64,000 bases of DNA from Salipiger marinus (lineage in GTDB: Bacteria > Pseudomonadota > Alphaproteobacteria > Rhodobacterales > Rhodobacteraceae), in contig NZ_FNEJ01000019.1 in NCBI RefSeq assembly GCF_900100085.1, positions 43,156-107,155 of the forward strand, given 5' to 3'. The notes beneath the pieces were generated by a model that was not told the origin of the DNA, made no database searches, and saw nothing but the letters and a program-made list of their open reading frames with translations. Shown in pieces: positions 8,486 to 18,300 of the stretch. A program made the translations under genes and the position numbers. Numbering within the stretch: the first letter of the stretch is position 1; each line of letters begins with the position of its first letter.

Positions 8486-9703
8486 TCAGCTCTGGGGGGC
8501 GCTGTCGCGCGGGCGCAGCACCAGCCAGATCAGCGCGGCGCCCGCCAGCACCAGAAACGGCGCCATGGCGAGGTTTACGGCGGTCCAGCCCGCCTGTGCC
8601 GTGCCGCCCGAGCAGTTCATCAGCCCGCCCGAGGCGAGCGAGGCGAAGGTGACGCCGCCGAAGACCAGAAGGTCGTTGAGCCCCTGCATCCGCCCGCGCT
8701 CCGCCGCCGTATGCGCCCCCGCCAGCATGGACGTGGCGCCGATGAAGCCGAAATTCCAGCCGATCCCCAGAAGCACGAGGGCCACGAAGAAATTCTCGAG
8801 CGCGACGCCGGTCAGCGCGACCCCGCCCGCAGCGGCGAGAATCATCAGGCCGATCGCCATGATGCGTTCGACGCCGAAGCGCGCGATCAGATGGCCGGTG
8901 ACGAAAGAGGGCGCGAACATCGCCAGCACATGCGCCGTGACCACATTGGCGGCATCCGAGGTCTCGTAGCCGCAGCCCACCACCGCCAGAGGGGTCGAGG
9001 TCATCACGAGGTTCATCAGCGCGTAGCTGACCATGCCGCAGATCACCGCCACGGCGATGCGGGGTGTGGCCAGCAGTTCCAGCGCGCTGCGCCCGCGCGG
9101 GGCATCGGCATCGGGCTTGGGCGGGCGCGGAATGTCGAGGAACAGGAAGAGCAGCGAGCCCACGAGGTTGATGGCAATGACCGCGCCATAGGTGCCCAGA
9201 AACGGCACCACATAGGCCCCCGCCGTCAGTTTCACCAGCTGCGGGCCGATGATGGCCGAGGCGAGCCCGCCCGCCATGACATAGGAAATGGCCTTGGGGC
9301 GGAAGGCCTCGGGGGCGGTGTCGGCGGCGGCGAAGCGGTAAAAGCCCTGTGCCGACATGTAGAGCCCGGTGAGCAGGCTGCCCGCGAGGAAGATCGGGAA
9401 GGAATGCAGGTAAAGCCCCACCGCACCGACCACGCCGCCCAGCGTGCCACCGAGCGTGCCGAGCAGGAAGCCCGCGCGCCGTCCGAAGCGCTGCATGAAG
9501 GCCGAGACCGGCGTCGCCGACAGCATGGAGCCCAGCACGATCAGCGAGATCGGCAGGGTGGCGAAGCAGGGATTGGTGGCCAGCGACTGCCCCGCCAGCC
9601 CGCCGATGGTGAAGATCATCGGCATCTGCGCGCCCAGCAGAGCCTGCGCCAGAACAAGCACGGTGACGTTGCGGGTGGCGCGGGAGGGGGATTGGCTGCT
9701 CAT
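8486..9703 (-). CDS. MFS transporter
   Basis: About 405 residues with twelve predicted hydrophobic helices. It begins VTVLVLAQALLGAQMPMIFTIGGLAGQSL, a start seen in multidrug-type major facilitator proteins of this group. A loop after the second helix carries RFGRRAGFLLG, the usual MFS motif A position. The start is 9703 or, two codons earlier, 9709; neither has a clear ribosome site. It converges on the phytoene-synthase-like gene with a 5-bp gap. The substrate is unknown. Confidence 0.85.
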   Translation of the reverse strand: MSSQSPSRATRNVTVLVLAQALLGAQMPMIFTIGGLAGQSLATNPCFATLPISLIVLGSMLSATPVSAFMQRFGRRAGFLLGTLGGTLGGVVGAVGLYLHSFPIFLAGSLLTGLYMSAQGFYRFAAADTAPEAFRPKAISYVMAGGLASAIIGPQLVKLTAGAYVVPFLGTYGAVIAINLVGSLLFLFLDIPRPPKPDADAPRGRSALELLATPRIAVAVICGMVSYALMNLVMTSTPLAVVGCGYETSDAANVVTAHVLAMFAPSFVTGHLIARFGVERIMAIGLMILAAAGGVALTGVALENFFVALVLLGIGWNFGFIGATSMLAGAHTAAERGRMQGLNDLLVFGGVTFASLASGGLMNCSGGTAQAGWTAVNLAMAPFLVLAGAALIWLVLRPRDSAPQS

Positions 9704-9781
9704 GCGCATATCGGTAGGCGCAAGCCGCGGCTGGAGCAAGAGCCATGGCTGTGCGAAGGTGCCGCAGGCTGGGGCCGAGGC

Positions 9782-9833
9782 CGGGGGCGCTGCCCCCGGA
9801 CCCCCGGGATATTTGAGGTCAGAAGAAAAGGAG
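9782..9833 (+). repeat. Dispersed GGGATATTT element, copy 3 (short form)
   Basis: GGGGGCGCTGCCCCC hairpin followed directly by CCCCCGGGATATTTGAGG and AGAAGAAAAGGAG, without the variable middle stem. The tail itself supplies the AAGGAG ribosome site of the DNA glycosylase gene at 9839. Confidence 0.8.
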
Positions 9834-9838
9834 CGGAC

Positions 9839-10468
9839 ATGGCGGGCCGCATCATCACCAGCGAGGCCTGCGTCGCGGAGGGGGCGGCGTGGCTGGCGGC
9901 GGCCGAGCCGCGTTTTGCCCATGCGCTGGATCTGACCGGGCCGCTGCCGCTGCGGCGCCGGGAGGACGGGTTCGCGCAGCTTCTGTCGGCCATCGTCAGC
10001 CAGCAGGTCAGCGTTGCCTCGGCCCGGGCGATCTGGGCGCGGCTGGAGGGGGCGGGCATGGTGACGCCTGCAGCGATCCTTGCGGCGGATCCGGAGGCGC
10101 TGCGCGGGCTGGGCCTGTCGCGGCAGAAGGCGGGCTATGCGCAGGCGCTGGCGGCGGCAGGCATTGATTTTGACGCGCTGCGCGAGGCGCCCACCGAACA
10201 GGTGGTGGCGGATCTGACGGCGGTGAAGGGCATCGGGGTCTGGACCGCCGAGATCTATGCGATGTTCTCGCTGGGTCATGCCGATGTTTTTGCGCCCGGC
10301 GATCTGGCCCTGCAGGAAGGCGCGCGGCTGCTTTTTGATCTGGAGGAGCGGCCAAGGGAGCGCGGCCTGCGCGCCATGGCCGAGGCGTGGAGCCCGTGGC
10401 GGGCAGTTGCGGCGCGCGCGCTCTGGGCCTACTACCATGTGCAAAAGCAGAGGGAAGGGATAGCATGA
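9839..10468 (+). CDS. DNA-3-methyladenine glycosylase II (AlkA/HhH-GPD family)
   Basis: Removes alkylated bases in base-excision repair. 209 residues of HhH-GPD fold: AIVSQQVSVASARAIW, then the helix-hairpin-helix LTAVKGIGVWTAEIY and the catalytic Asp in DVFAPGDLALQ. It lacks the N-terminal AlkA domain of E. coli, as in shorter bacterial homologues. The start ATG 9839 has AAGGAG five bases upstream, inside repeat copy 3. The stop overlaps the next start (ATGA). Confidence 0.9.
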   Translation: MAGRIITSEACVAEGAAWLAAAEPRFAHALDLTGPLPLRRREDGFAQLLSAIVSQQVSVASARAIWARLEGAGMVTPAAILAADPEALRGLGLSRQKAGYAQALAAAGIDFDALREAPTEQVVADLTAVKGIGVWTAEIYAMFSLGHADVFAPGDLALQEGARLLFDLEERPRERGLRAMAEAWSPWRAVAARALWAYYHVQKQREGIA

Positions 10469-11130
10469 CCCGTGTTCTGAAGGCTGGCCGCAAAGAGGCC
10501 CTGTCCGGGGAGACCCGGTCCTGCGTGGTGTTCCTGCATGGCTATGGCGCCAATGGCGCCGATCTGCTGGGGCTGGCCGATCCGCTGGCGGAGCATCTGC
10601 CCGACACGCTGTTTGTCGCCCCCGACGCGCCCGAGGCCTGTGCGGGGGCGCCGTTCGGGTTTCAGTGGTTTCCGATTCCGTGGATCGACGGATCCTCGGA
10701 GGAGGAATCGATGCAGGGCATGGCCCGCGCGGTGCGGGATCTGGATGCGTTTCTGGATGCGCTGATGGTGGATCAGGATCTGATGCCGGAACAGGTGGCG
10801 CTGGTCGGGTTTTCGCAGGGCACGATGATGGCGCTGCATGTGGCGCCGCGCCGCGAGGACGAGCTGGCGGGCGTGGTGGGCTTTTCCGGGCGCCTGCTCG
10901 ACCCCGAGTCGCTGGCGGACGAGGTGCAGAGCCGCCCGCCCGTGCTGCTGCTGCATGGCGACGAGGATGACGTGGTGCCGGTACAGTCGCTGCCCGCCGC
11001 CGTGGAGGCGCTGCAGGAGGCGGGCTGGAAAGAGGTCTATGCCCACGTGATGCAGGGCACCGCCCATGGCATCGCGCCCGACGGGCTGGGTGTGGCGCTG
11101 GCCTTCCTGCGCGACAAGTGCGGTTTCTGA
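10465..11130 (+). CDS. Phospholipase/carboxylesterase family hydrolase
   Basis: 221-residue alpha/beta hydrolase of the Abhydrolase_2 group. The nucleophile elbow is GFSQGTM, the acid is in GDEDDVVPVQ and the catalytic His in GTAHGI. FLHGYGANGADL near the N-terminus forms the oxyanion region. Cytosolic, no signal peptide. It overlaps the DNA glycosylase by 4 bases, so the two are co-translated, although no functional link is obvious. Natural substrate unknown (short acyl esters in the family). Confidence 0.9.
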   Translation: MTRVLKAGRKEALSGETRSCVVFLHGYGANGADLLGLADPLAEHLPDTLFVAPDAPEACAGAPFGFQWFPIPWIDGSSEEESMQGMARAVRDLDAFLDALMVDQDLMPEQVALVGFSQGTMMALHVAPRREDELAGVVGFSGRLLDPESLADEVQSRPPVLLLHGDEDDVVPVQSLPAAVEALQEAGWKEVYAHVMQGTAHGIAPDGLGVALAFLRDKCGF

Positions 11131-11219
11131 GCCTCACGCCCCCGGCATTGGCCCTGTCTTGTCATGCCGCTGTCATGGGCATGACCTATCCACAGGGCAG
11201 TCACCGCATATAGCGAGGC

Positions 11220-11247
11220 TTGCCAGAAGTCTCCCGCGATATATAGT
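11220..11247 (+). promoter_or_regulatory. Sigma-70-like promoter for the HNH gene
   Basis: TTGCCA (11220-11225), 16 bp, TATAGT (11242-11247). The same -35 hexamer and spacing occur before acpP. It lies about 70 bp upstream of the HNH start. The upstream flank also has a near-DnaA-box CTATCCACA at 11186-11194 (one mismatch). Confidence 0.55.
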
Positions 11248-11321
11248 GGCTGGGATGCTGGGGCGGGTGGTCCCGCTCTGGTGCTTGACGGCAAGCAGAC
11301 AGGGCGGGGGACGAGTCACCC

Positions 11322-11906
11322 ATGGACGGCGATTTCAGAACACATTTCGTGAGGGAACCGGCGGCGCTGCGGAACCACCCGGCGCTGGTGCTGAACGCGG
11401 ATTATCGGCCGCTGTCCTACTATCCTCTGTCCTTATGGCCTTGGCAGGAGGCGGTGAAAGCGGCCTTCCTCGACAGGGTCGACATCATCGCCGAATATGA
11501 CGAGGAGGTGCGAAGCCCCTCGATGACGCTGAAAATTCCCAGCGTCGTGGTGCTGAAAGATTACGTCAAACCCAGAAAGCGCGTGGCCTTCACGCGCTTT
11601 AATCTTTTTCTGAGGGATGAATTCCGCTGCCAGTATTGCGGCAGCAAGGGCGATCTGACCTTTGACCATGTGGTGCCCCGCGCCAGTGGCGGCATCACCA
11701 GCTGGGAGAACGTGGTGGCGGCCTGTTCGCCCTGCAACCTGCGCAAGGGGTCGAAATCGCTGCGGCAGGTGGGCATGAGCCTGCGCAAGCCGCCGCGCCA
11801 GCCCGGCGCCTCCGAGCTGATGAATGTGGGCCGGAAGTTCCCGCCCAACCATCTGCACGAAAGCTGGATGGATTTCCTGTACTGGGATGCCGAACTGCAG
11901 GCCTGA
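11322..11906 (+). CDS. HNH endonuclease
   Basis: 194 residues. The core HNH/treble-clef module is FRCQYCGSKGDLTFDHVVPRASGG, then NVVAACSPCN: two CxxC zinc knuckles and the catalytic DHV His. The N-terminal half (ALVLNADYRPLSYYPLSLW) is typical of a widespread single-domain HNH protein in alphaproteobacteria and cyanobacteria whose role is not settled. No restriction or toxin partner lies next to it, so I would treat it as a housekeeping nuclease. A good promoter lies upstream and a terminator downstream. Confidence 0.92.
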   Translation: MDGDFRTHFVREPAALRNHPALVLNADYRPLSYYPLSLWPWQEAVKAAFLDRVDIIAEYDEEVRSPSMTLKIPSVVVLKDYVKPRKRVAFTRFNLFLRDEFRCQYCGSKGDLTFDHVVPRASGGITSWENVVAACSPCNLRKGSKSLRQVGMSLRKPPRQPGASELMNVGRKFPPNHLHESWMDFLYWDAELQA

Positions 11907-11983
11907 ACGGCCCGCAGCCGCGGGTCATGCCTGCCGGCAGGGGAGGGGGGCCGCGCGCCGCATCCGGGCTCGGCACATAAAAA

Positions 11984-12002
11984 CGCCGGGCAGGGCCCGG
12001 CG
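11984..12002 (-). terminator. Terminator of the M23-bactofilin pair
   Basis: CGCCGGGC, loop AGG, GCCCGGCG, followed on the minus strand by a T-run (AAAAA at about 11979-11983 on the plus strand). It lies 30 bp past the bactofilin stop. Confidence 0.8.
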
Positions 12003-12031
12003 TCTGACGTCTGGTCTGTGGCGGGCTGCCC

Positions 12032-12544
12032 TCAGGCGGCAGGATCCGACGGGGCTGCGGCAGGCGCGCCTGCGGGTGCTGCACCACCTTTGCCCTTGCT
12101 GGACAGCGGATCGTCGGCGCGCTGCACGGAGCCTTCGAAATGGGCGCCGGATTCGATCGCGATGGTCTTGTGGATGATGTCGCCTTCGACGCGCGCGGTG
12201 GCGGTCAGGCGGACCTTCAGCCCGCGCACCCGGCCCACGATGCGGCCATTGACCACCACGTCATCGGCGATGACCTCGCCCTTGATGGTGGCGGTTTCGC
12301 CCACGGTCAGCAGATGGGCGCGGATGTCGCCCTCTACCGTGCCTTCGACCTGAATGTCGCCGGTGGTCTTGAGGTTGCCGGTGATGTGCAGATCGCTGGA
12401 CAGGACCGAGGCTGCCGGCTTCGGCTTGGGTGCGGACGGCTTGAAATCGGACCCGGAGCGCGGCGGCAGATCCGGCGTCGCGGTCTTGACCGAGCTGTCC
12501 TCGGTCTTGGGTCCGGGCTCGTTGATCTTGCTCTTAGAAAACAT
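12032..12544 (-). CDS. Bactofilin family cytoskeletal protein
   Basis: 170 residues. The central beta-helix (DUF583) is visible as repeated strands: DLHITGNLKTTGDIQVEGTV, then GDIRAHLLTVGETATIKGEV, then NGRIVGRVRGLKVRL. Flexible Pro/Ala/Ser-rich ends flank it. Bactofilins polymerise at the membrane and recruit wall-modifying enzymes. It overlaps the M23 peptidase gene by 11 bp, the expected partnership in which bactofilin positions a LytM peptidase. Confidence 0.93.
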   Translation of the reverse strand: MFSKSKINEPGPKTEDSSVKTATPDLPPRSGSDFKPSAPKPKPAASVLSSDLHITGNLKTTGDIQVEGTVEGDIRAHLLTVGETATIKGEVIADDVVVNGRIVGRVRGLKVRLTATARVEGDIIHKTIAIESGAHFEGSVQRADDPLSSKGKGGAAPAGAPAAAPSDPAA

Positions 12545-13835
12545 CGTTTGCAGCCTTGATGTAGATCATGGGATTGACAGCTTCACCGCCGACACGAACC
12601 TCGTAATGGAGATGGGTGCCCGTCGAGCGTCCTGTATTCCCCATAGCACCAACCTGCTGCCCGCGCGAGACCCTTTCCCCCACCTTCACGGTGATTTTGG
12701 ACATATGGGCATAGCGAGTCTCGATGCCGAACTCGTGCTGGATCTTCACCAGACGGCCATATCCGGACATCCAGCCCGCGAAAGTGACCACGCCATCAGC
12801 GGTGGAATAGATCGAGGTGCCGTGCGGAGCGGCAAAATCGGTGCCTTCGTGCATGCGGCCCCAGCGGCGGCCAAAGCCCGAGGTGAAGCGGAACGCATCT
12901 TTCAGCGGCACGGCGAAGGGCGCCTTTTCAGCGGCGATGCGATAGAGGTTGAGCCGGTCCATCTGCCCCAGAATGCGGTTGGCGCGTTCGGTATCGGCAG
13001 AAGGTTCCTCGCCCCGGGTCGAGAAGGTCAGCGGGGTCAGCGGGCCGCCCTGACCGGTATAGCCCTTACGCACTTCGGAAATGATGCGGTCGGGATCCAT
13101 GCCTGCGGAGGTGAACATCTTGTCCAGCGGCTTGACCGAGACGGTCATCGCCTCTTCAAGCTGGCGGAAGATCAGGTCGTTCTTTTCTTCCATCAGCTTG
13201 AGGTCGGTGGCCATCTGGTCGGCGCGCACCAGCGCGTCCTGCGCGTCGGCCACCACCTGATCGCGCTCCTGCGCGGTGCGGGCCAGCGCCTCGGACAGAA
13301 GGTCCATGGTGCCGTCGGCTTCGGCGGCGGTGGCGGTGCCGTCCTGCGTTTCCGCCTCAAGCGCTGCGACGCGGCCTGCGGCATCCTCGCGCTGTTTCAT
13401 CGCGGTGCGCAGCGTGGTCTGGATCACGTCGATCCCGGTTTCCAGTTCGCGGCGGCGGGTTTCGCTGTCCAGAAGCTGCGACTGCATTTCCGACACCTGC
13501 GTCAGCGCGGTGTTGAACCGCTCCTGCGCCGCCAGCGCTTCCGCGGCGCGGCGGTCGCGTTCGCGGGAGATTTCGTTGAGACGCTGCTGGTAGGTCACCT
13601 GATCGCGCCGCGCCTGTTCGCGGAAATTCCCGGCGCTGATGCTGTCCATCAGCAGGATCGCGGTGGCGATGATGGTCCAGGAGACAAGAAGGCCTCCTCC
13701 CGCAAAGGCCAGAGCCTGTGTGCCCGGCCTCAGGCGGATGAAACGAGTGTCGGAGTCCGATCTAAGAAAGAGCCGACGTTCCGGAAAGAAGCGCTCCATG
13801 ATTGCATGGAGTCGTATCGCGAGCCGCGTTCGCAC
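12534..13835 (-). CDS. M23 (LytM) peptidase with coiled coil
   Basis: 433 residues. One N-terminal membrane helix (about residues 43-60, LLVSWTIIATAILLM), a long periplasmic coiled coil (roughly 65-200, with Glu/Arg/Gln heptads), then a LytM domain with zinc ligands in HEGTDFA and THLHYEV. Cuts peptidoglycan cross-bridges or activates amidases. The start is GTG 13835, giving VRTRLAIRLHAI, because AAGGGA precedes it and homologues begin this way; the frame stays open upstream to 13934. Co-translated with bactofilin. Confidence 0.9.
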   Translation of the reverse strand: MRTRLAIRLHAIMERFFPERRLFLRSDSDTRFIRLRPGTQALAFAGGGLLVSWTIIATAILLMDSISAGNFREQARRDQVTYQQRLNEISRERDRRAAEALAAQERFNTALTQVSEMQSQLLDSETRRRELETGIDVIQTTLRTAMKQREDAAGRVAALEAETQDGTATAAEADGTMDLLSEALARTAQERDQVVADAQDALVRADQMATDLKLMEEKNDLIFRQLEEAMTVSVKPLDKMFTSAGMDPDRIISEVRKGYTGQGGPLTPLTFSTRGEEPSADTERANRILGQMDRLNLYRIAAEKAPFAVPLKDAFRFTSGFGRRWGRMHEGTDFAAPHGTSIYSTADGVVTFAGWMSGYGRLVKIQHEFGIETRYAHMSKITVKVGERVSRGQQVGAMGNTGRSTGTHLHYEVRVGGEAVNPMIYIKAANDVF

Positions 13836-14032
13836 CTGTCTGTCCCTTGTTCCGTCCCTACCTTCGGTGCTCGGTTCCCCAAAAACTCCGGCACCTTGGG
13901 AAAAGGGCAGTATCAGACAGAGGGCATTACGCAAGAATTTTGGACCTGTGGCGCGGAAGTGACGGCAGATCCGCGCCTAGGCGGCGAGAATCCGCCGAAA
14001 TCACGCATTTATGACAGAAACATGATGTCTGC

Positions 14033-14848
14033 TCAGGCGTCCGCCGACTCGACCAGCGGCCAGTAGAAATCCAGGGGCAGCCCCGCCTCGGCGCGCTTCT
14101 CGTCATTGAAAGGCGGCTTCAGGTTGCCGTGGAAATAGGTGCGCACCAGTTTGTGGAACACGTCGCGCGGATCCAGATCGTGCCTGCCGCAGAGAAAATG
14201 GAACCATTTGGAGCCATAGGCGACATGGCCCACCTCTTCGGCATAGATGGTTTCCAGCGCGGCAACGGCGCCGCTGTTGCCCGCCTTGCGGAAATGTTCG
14301 ATCATGCCCGGCGTCACGTCGAGCCCGCGCGCTTCCAGCACCATGGGCACCACGGCAAGGCGGCCCATCAGATCCTCAGCGGTGTCTTCGGCGGCGCGCC
14401 ACATCCCGGCATGGGCGGGCAGGGCGCCGTAAAAGCTGCCCTCCGCCTCAAGACAGTCGCACATCAGGTTGAAATGCTTGCTTTCCTCGTCGGCGGCTTT
14501 CACCCAGTCGTCATAGAATCCGGGCGGAAACGGCACATGGGTAAAGCGCGCAAGAATGTCCCAGTGCAGATCCACGGCGTTGAGTTCGATATGCGCCACC
14601 GCATGCAGCAGGGCGATGCGGCCCTGCGGGCTGCCGGGCTTGCGCTTGGGCACCTCGCGCGGGTCCAGCAGGGCTGGCGCCTCGGGGCGGGCCGGGCGCA
14701 GCGGCGGCGTGGCCTGCCCCACCGGCAGCGGCGTGCCCGCCGCGCGCGCGGCGAACCACGCGGCGGCATGGGCGCGCGACTTGGCGGTCTTTTCGCGGCC
14801 ATCGGCGGTGGTCAGAACGTCCACCGCCATCTCTGCAAGGCTGGTCAT
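14033..14848 (-). CDS. DUF455 family ferritin-like protein
   Basis: 271 residues. A four-helix ferritin-like core with paired carboxylate/His motifs: HIELNAVDLHWD, ADEESKHF and EEVGHVAYG. DUF455 proteins are predicted di-iron proteins of unknown reaction; some relatives are linked to tRNA or lipid hydroxylation. The start at 14848 overlaps the stop of the upstream peroxiredoxin (ATGA), so a peroxide reductase and a di-iron protein are made together. Confidence 0.88.
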   Translation of the reverse strand: MTSLAEMAVDVLTTADGREKTAKSRAHAAAWFAARAAGTPLPVGQATPPLRPARPEAPALLDPREVPKRKPGSPQGRIALLHAVAHIELNAVDLHWDILARFTHVPFPPGFYDDWVKAADEESKHFNLMCDCLEAEGSFYGALPAHAGMWRAAEDTAEDLMGRLAVVPMVLEARGLDVTPGMIEHFRKAGNSGAVAALETIYAEEVGHVAYGSKWFHFLCGRHDLDPRDVFHKLVRTYFHGNLKPPFNDEKRAEAGLPLDFYWPLVESADA

Positions 14849-15309
14849 AGGGCTTTTGCCGCCTCCAGCACCGCCTCGGCATGGCCGGGCACCTTCACCT
14901 TGCGCCATGCCTGCGCGATGCGCCCCTCGCCGTCGATCAGGAAGGTGGAGCGTTCGATCCCCATGAAGGTCTTGCCATACATGCTTTTCTCTTTCCACAC
15001 GCCATAGGCGGCGCAGGCCGTGGCGCCTTCGTCGGACAGCAGCGGCACGGTCAGCGCCTTCTTGCGCATGAATTTTTCGTGGCTTTCCAGACTGTCGGCA
15101 GAGATGCCAAACACCCGGATACCGGCGGCATCAAACTCGGGCAGCAGGCGGGTGAAATCCTGATTTTCCACGGTGCAGCCCGAGGTGTCGTCGCGCGGAT
15201 AAAAAAACAGCACCACCGGCGCAGGGCGCAGCGCGGACAGCGTGACCGTCTCGCCCCCCGTGGCTGGCAGGGTGAAATCGGGGGCCAATTCGGACGTGAT
15301 CTCGGACAT
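14845..15309 (-). CDS. bcp: Thioredoxin-dependent peroxiredoxin (Bcp/PrxQ type)
   Basis: 154 residues. Reduces peroxides. The peroxidatic Cys45 is in DDTSGCTVEN. The resolving Cys that many Bcp proteins have five residues later is absent (Gln50). Another Cys, 99 (GATACAAYG), could serve, or the enzyme may work as a 1-Cys type. The start has GGAG six bases upstream. First gene of a two-gene unit with DUF455; the 87-bp gap to the divergent AsmA-like gene must hold both promoters. Confidence 0.92.
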   Translation of the reverse strand: MSEITSELAPDFTLPATGGETVTLSALRPAPVVLFFYPRDDTSGCTVENQDFTRLLPEFDAAGIRVFGISADSLESHEKFMRKKALTVPLLSDEGATACAAYGVWKEKSMYGKTFMGIERSTFLIDGEGRIAQAWRKVKVPGHAEAVLEAAKAL

Positions 15310-15396
15310 GGGAAGCTCCAACACTTGGGTCGCAAGTTCCGGCCTATGGGCTAGAACGGATGGGAGCAAGTGTAACCGCGAAAGACGGCATTTCCA

Positions 15397-18300
15397 GTGA
15401 CGGACCACCCTTCTCCTGTAAAACTTAGCCCGCGCCGCCGCTGGCACTGGCGTCTGATGAAAGGCTGCCTGCTGGGGGTCGTGCTGCTGGTGGCGCTGGC
15501 CACGGGGATGCTGTGGTATGCGATGGGGCGCACGATGTCGGCGCCCGTCTGGCTGCGCGACCAGATCGAGTCGCGGCTGGCCGTGGCGCTGCCCGGCTTT
15601 CAGGTTGATTTCGGCGATCTGCGCCTGCAGCTGCAGGGCGAGGGGCTGACCCGCATCGCGCTGAGCGATGTGGCGGTGCGCAGCCCGACCGGCGCGCAGA
15701 TCGCGGTGCTGTCCGATCTGGAGGTGGGGCTGGCGCCGACGCGGCTGCTGCTGGGCCAGTATGAGCTGCGCGAGGTGCGGCTGACCGGCGCCATGCTGAC
15801 CATGCGCCGCGACGAGGAAGGCCGCATCGGGCTGGCGCTGGGGGATGTCTTCGCCGCCGACACGCCCGCGCCCGATCTGCCCACCATCATCGCGCAGCTG
15901 GATCAGCTTGCCGCCGATCCGCGGCTGGCGGGGCTGTCCTTGGTGGCCGCCGAGGCGCTGACCATCCGGTATGAGGATGCGCGGGCCGGGCGCGGCTGGA
16001 CGGCGGATGGCGGGCGGCTGCAACTGACCCGCGACGCGGGGTCGCTGCGGCTGTCGGGGGATGTGGCGCTGCTGGGGCAGGGCGATGTGGCGGCGACGCT
16101 GGCGCTGAATGCCGACAGCCTGATCGGGCAGACCAGCGCGCGGTTCGGCATGAACCTTGAAGGGCTCGCGGCGCAGGACATCGCCAGCCAGAGCCCGGCG
16201 CTGGCATGGCTGAACGGGCTGCGCGCGCCGATCTCTGGCGCGCTGCGCGGCGAGATGGCGGCGGACGGCGCGCTGGGGGCGCTCAGCGCCACGCTGCAGA
16301 TCGGCAAGGGCGTGCTGCAGCCGCGCCCCGAAACCCGCCCGATCCGGTTCGAGGGCGCGCGCAGCTATTTCTCCTATGATCCGGCCACCGCCACGCTGCA
16401 GTTCGACGAGATCTCGGTCACCAGCCGGTTCGGCACGCTGGTCACCGATGGCCGCGCGGTGCTGGGCGACATCCGCCGCGGCATGCCGCAGGAAATGGTG
16501 GGGCAGTTCCGCATCTCCCGGCTGGAAGCGGATCCGGCGGGGGTCTTTGCCACGCCGCTGAAACTGGCGGGGGCGGAACTGGACTGGCGGCTGAGCTTTG
16601 CGCCTTTCCGCTTTGAACTGGGCCGTCTGCGCATCGCTGATGCCGCGCTGCCGCTGCGCGCCAGCGGCGTGCTGGCCGCAGAGCAGGGCGGCTGGCGGCT
16701 GGCGGTGGATGCCCGGCTCGACAGCGCCACACCCGAGCAGATCCTTGCGGTCTGGCCTGCCAGCGCCCTGCCGCCCACGCGCAGATGGGTGGCCGAGAAC
16801 ATCCATGCCGGGCGGCTGCGCGACGCGCTGGTGTCGCTGCGGCTGGAGCCGGGCGGCACGCTGGAGCCCTATCTGGACATGCGCATCGAAGGCGTGGAGC
16901 TGAGCTATTCGCCCTCGCTGCCGCGGCTGATGGAGGCCGAAGGGCAGGTCAGTTTCTATCAGAACCGTCTTTCCGCCACGGTGGACAGGGGCCGCCTGAT
17001 CCCGCCCGAAGGCGGCGAGATCGACGCGTCGGGATCAAGCTTTGTCATCCCCGACCTGCGCGAGCGGCCCAATGTCGGCGAGGTCAATGTGGTGGCCCGC
17101 GGCCCGCTGGTGGCGGCGCTGTCCTATCTTGACCAGCCGCCGCTGGAGATCCTGACCAAGGCCAACAAGCCCGTCACGCTGGGATCGGGCAGTGCCGAGA
17201 TCACCGGGCAGGTGGTGCTGCCGCTGGAGCCGCATGTCCCGCGGGAGGCGGTGACGGTCCGCGCCACCGCCGTGCTGCGCGATGTGCAAAGCGACCAGAT
17301 CGTGCCCGGCCGGGTGCTGCAGGCCGAGCGGCTGGATGTGGCGGTGGATGACACGCAGGTGGCGATCACCGGCAGCGCCGATCTGTCCGGCGTGCCCTTC
17401 ACCGGCACATGGACGCAGCCGCTGGCGCCGGGGATGGCGGGCCGGGTCGAAGGCGATGTGGTGCTGTCCGATGCGGTGGCCCGCGCGCTGGGGATCGGCC
17501 TGCCTGCGGGCACCTTTTCGGGGCAGGGCGTGGGCCGGGTGGGCATCGACCTGCCCCCGGGCGAGGTGCCAAGTTTTGCGCTGCGCTCCGATCTGGCGGG
17601 GCTGGGGGTGGCGCTGCCGCAGATCGGCTGGCGGCTGTCCGAAGGCGGCACCGGCACGCTGGAGGTGGCGGGCCGTCTGGGCGCGCCGGTGACGGTGGAC
17701 CGGCTGGCGCTGCAGGCGGCGGGGCTGCGCGCCGAAGGCTCGGTCACGCTGAACGCCGATGGCAGCTTTGACCGGCTGTCGCTGCCGGTGCTGCAGGCGG
17801 GCGACTGGCTGCAGGGCGGTGCGGTGCTGACCGGGCGGGGCCGCAATGCCGTGCCCGCCGTGGCGCTGCGCGGCGCGCTGCTGGACATGCGCCGCGCCCC
17901 GCTTGGCGCGGGCGGGGGCGGTGGCGGCGCGGCGGGCGGCCCGGTCGAGGTGGCGGTGGACCGGCTGCAGGTGACGGACAACATCGCGGTGGAGGGGTTT
18001 CAGGGCAGCTTTGACACGTCGGGCGGGCTGACCGGCAGCTTTACCGGGCGTGTCGGCGGGCGGGCCCCCATCAGCGGCGATGTGGTGCCGCGCAACGGCG
18101 CCAGCGCGTTTCGGATCCGCAGCCGCGACGCGGGCGATGTGCTGAAAGGCGCGGGGATTTTCCAGAACGTGCAGGACGGTCTTTTCGACATGACGCTGGT
18201 GCCGGTGACGGGGCAGGCGGGCACCTATGACGGGCTTCTGCGCATCGAAGGCGCGCGGCTGCAGAAGAACAACGTGGCGGTGGCGCTGCTGGACGGGCTG

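Noticed and set aside
8486..11137. 883-codon minus frame that extends the MFS gene upstream through the glycosylase and hydrolase genes
   Set aside because: The extension is antisense to two clear genes; the transporter begins at 9703 or 9709 with a normal first helix.
11161..11220. Second origin-like site (CTATCCACA) before the HNH gene
   Set aside because: One mismatch, single copy, GC-rich context.
12354..14066. 570-codon plus-strand frame opposite the bactofilin and M23 genes
   Set aside because: It is antisense to two well-supported genes and has no family features.
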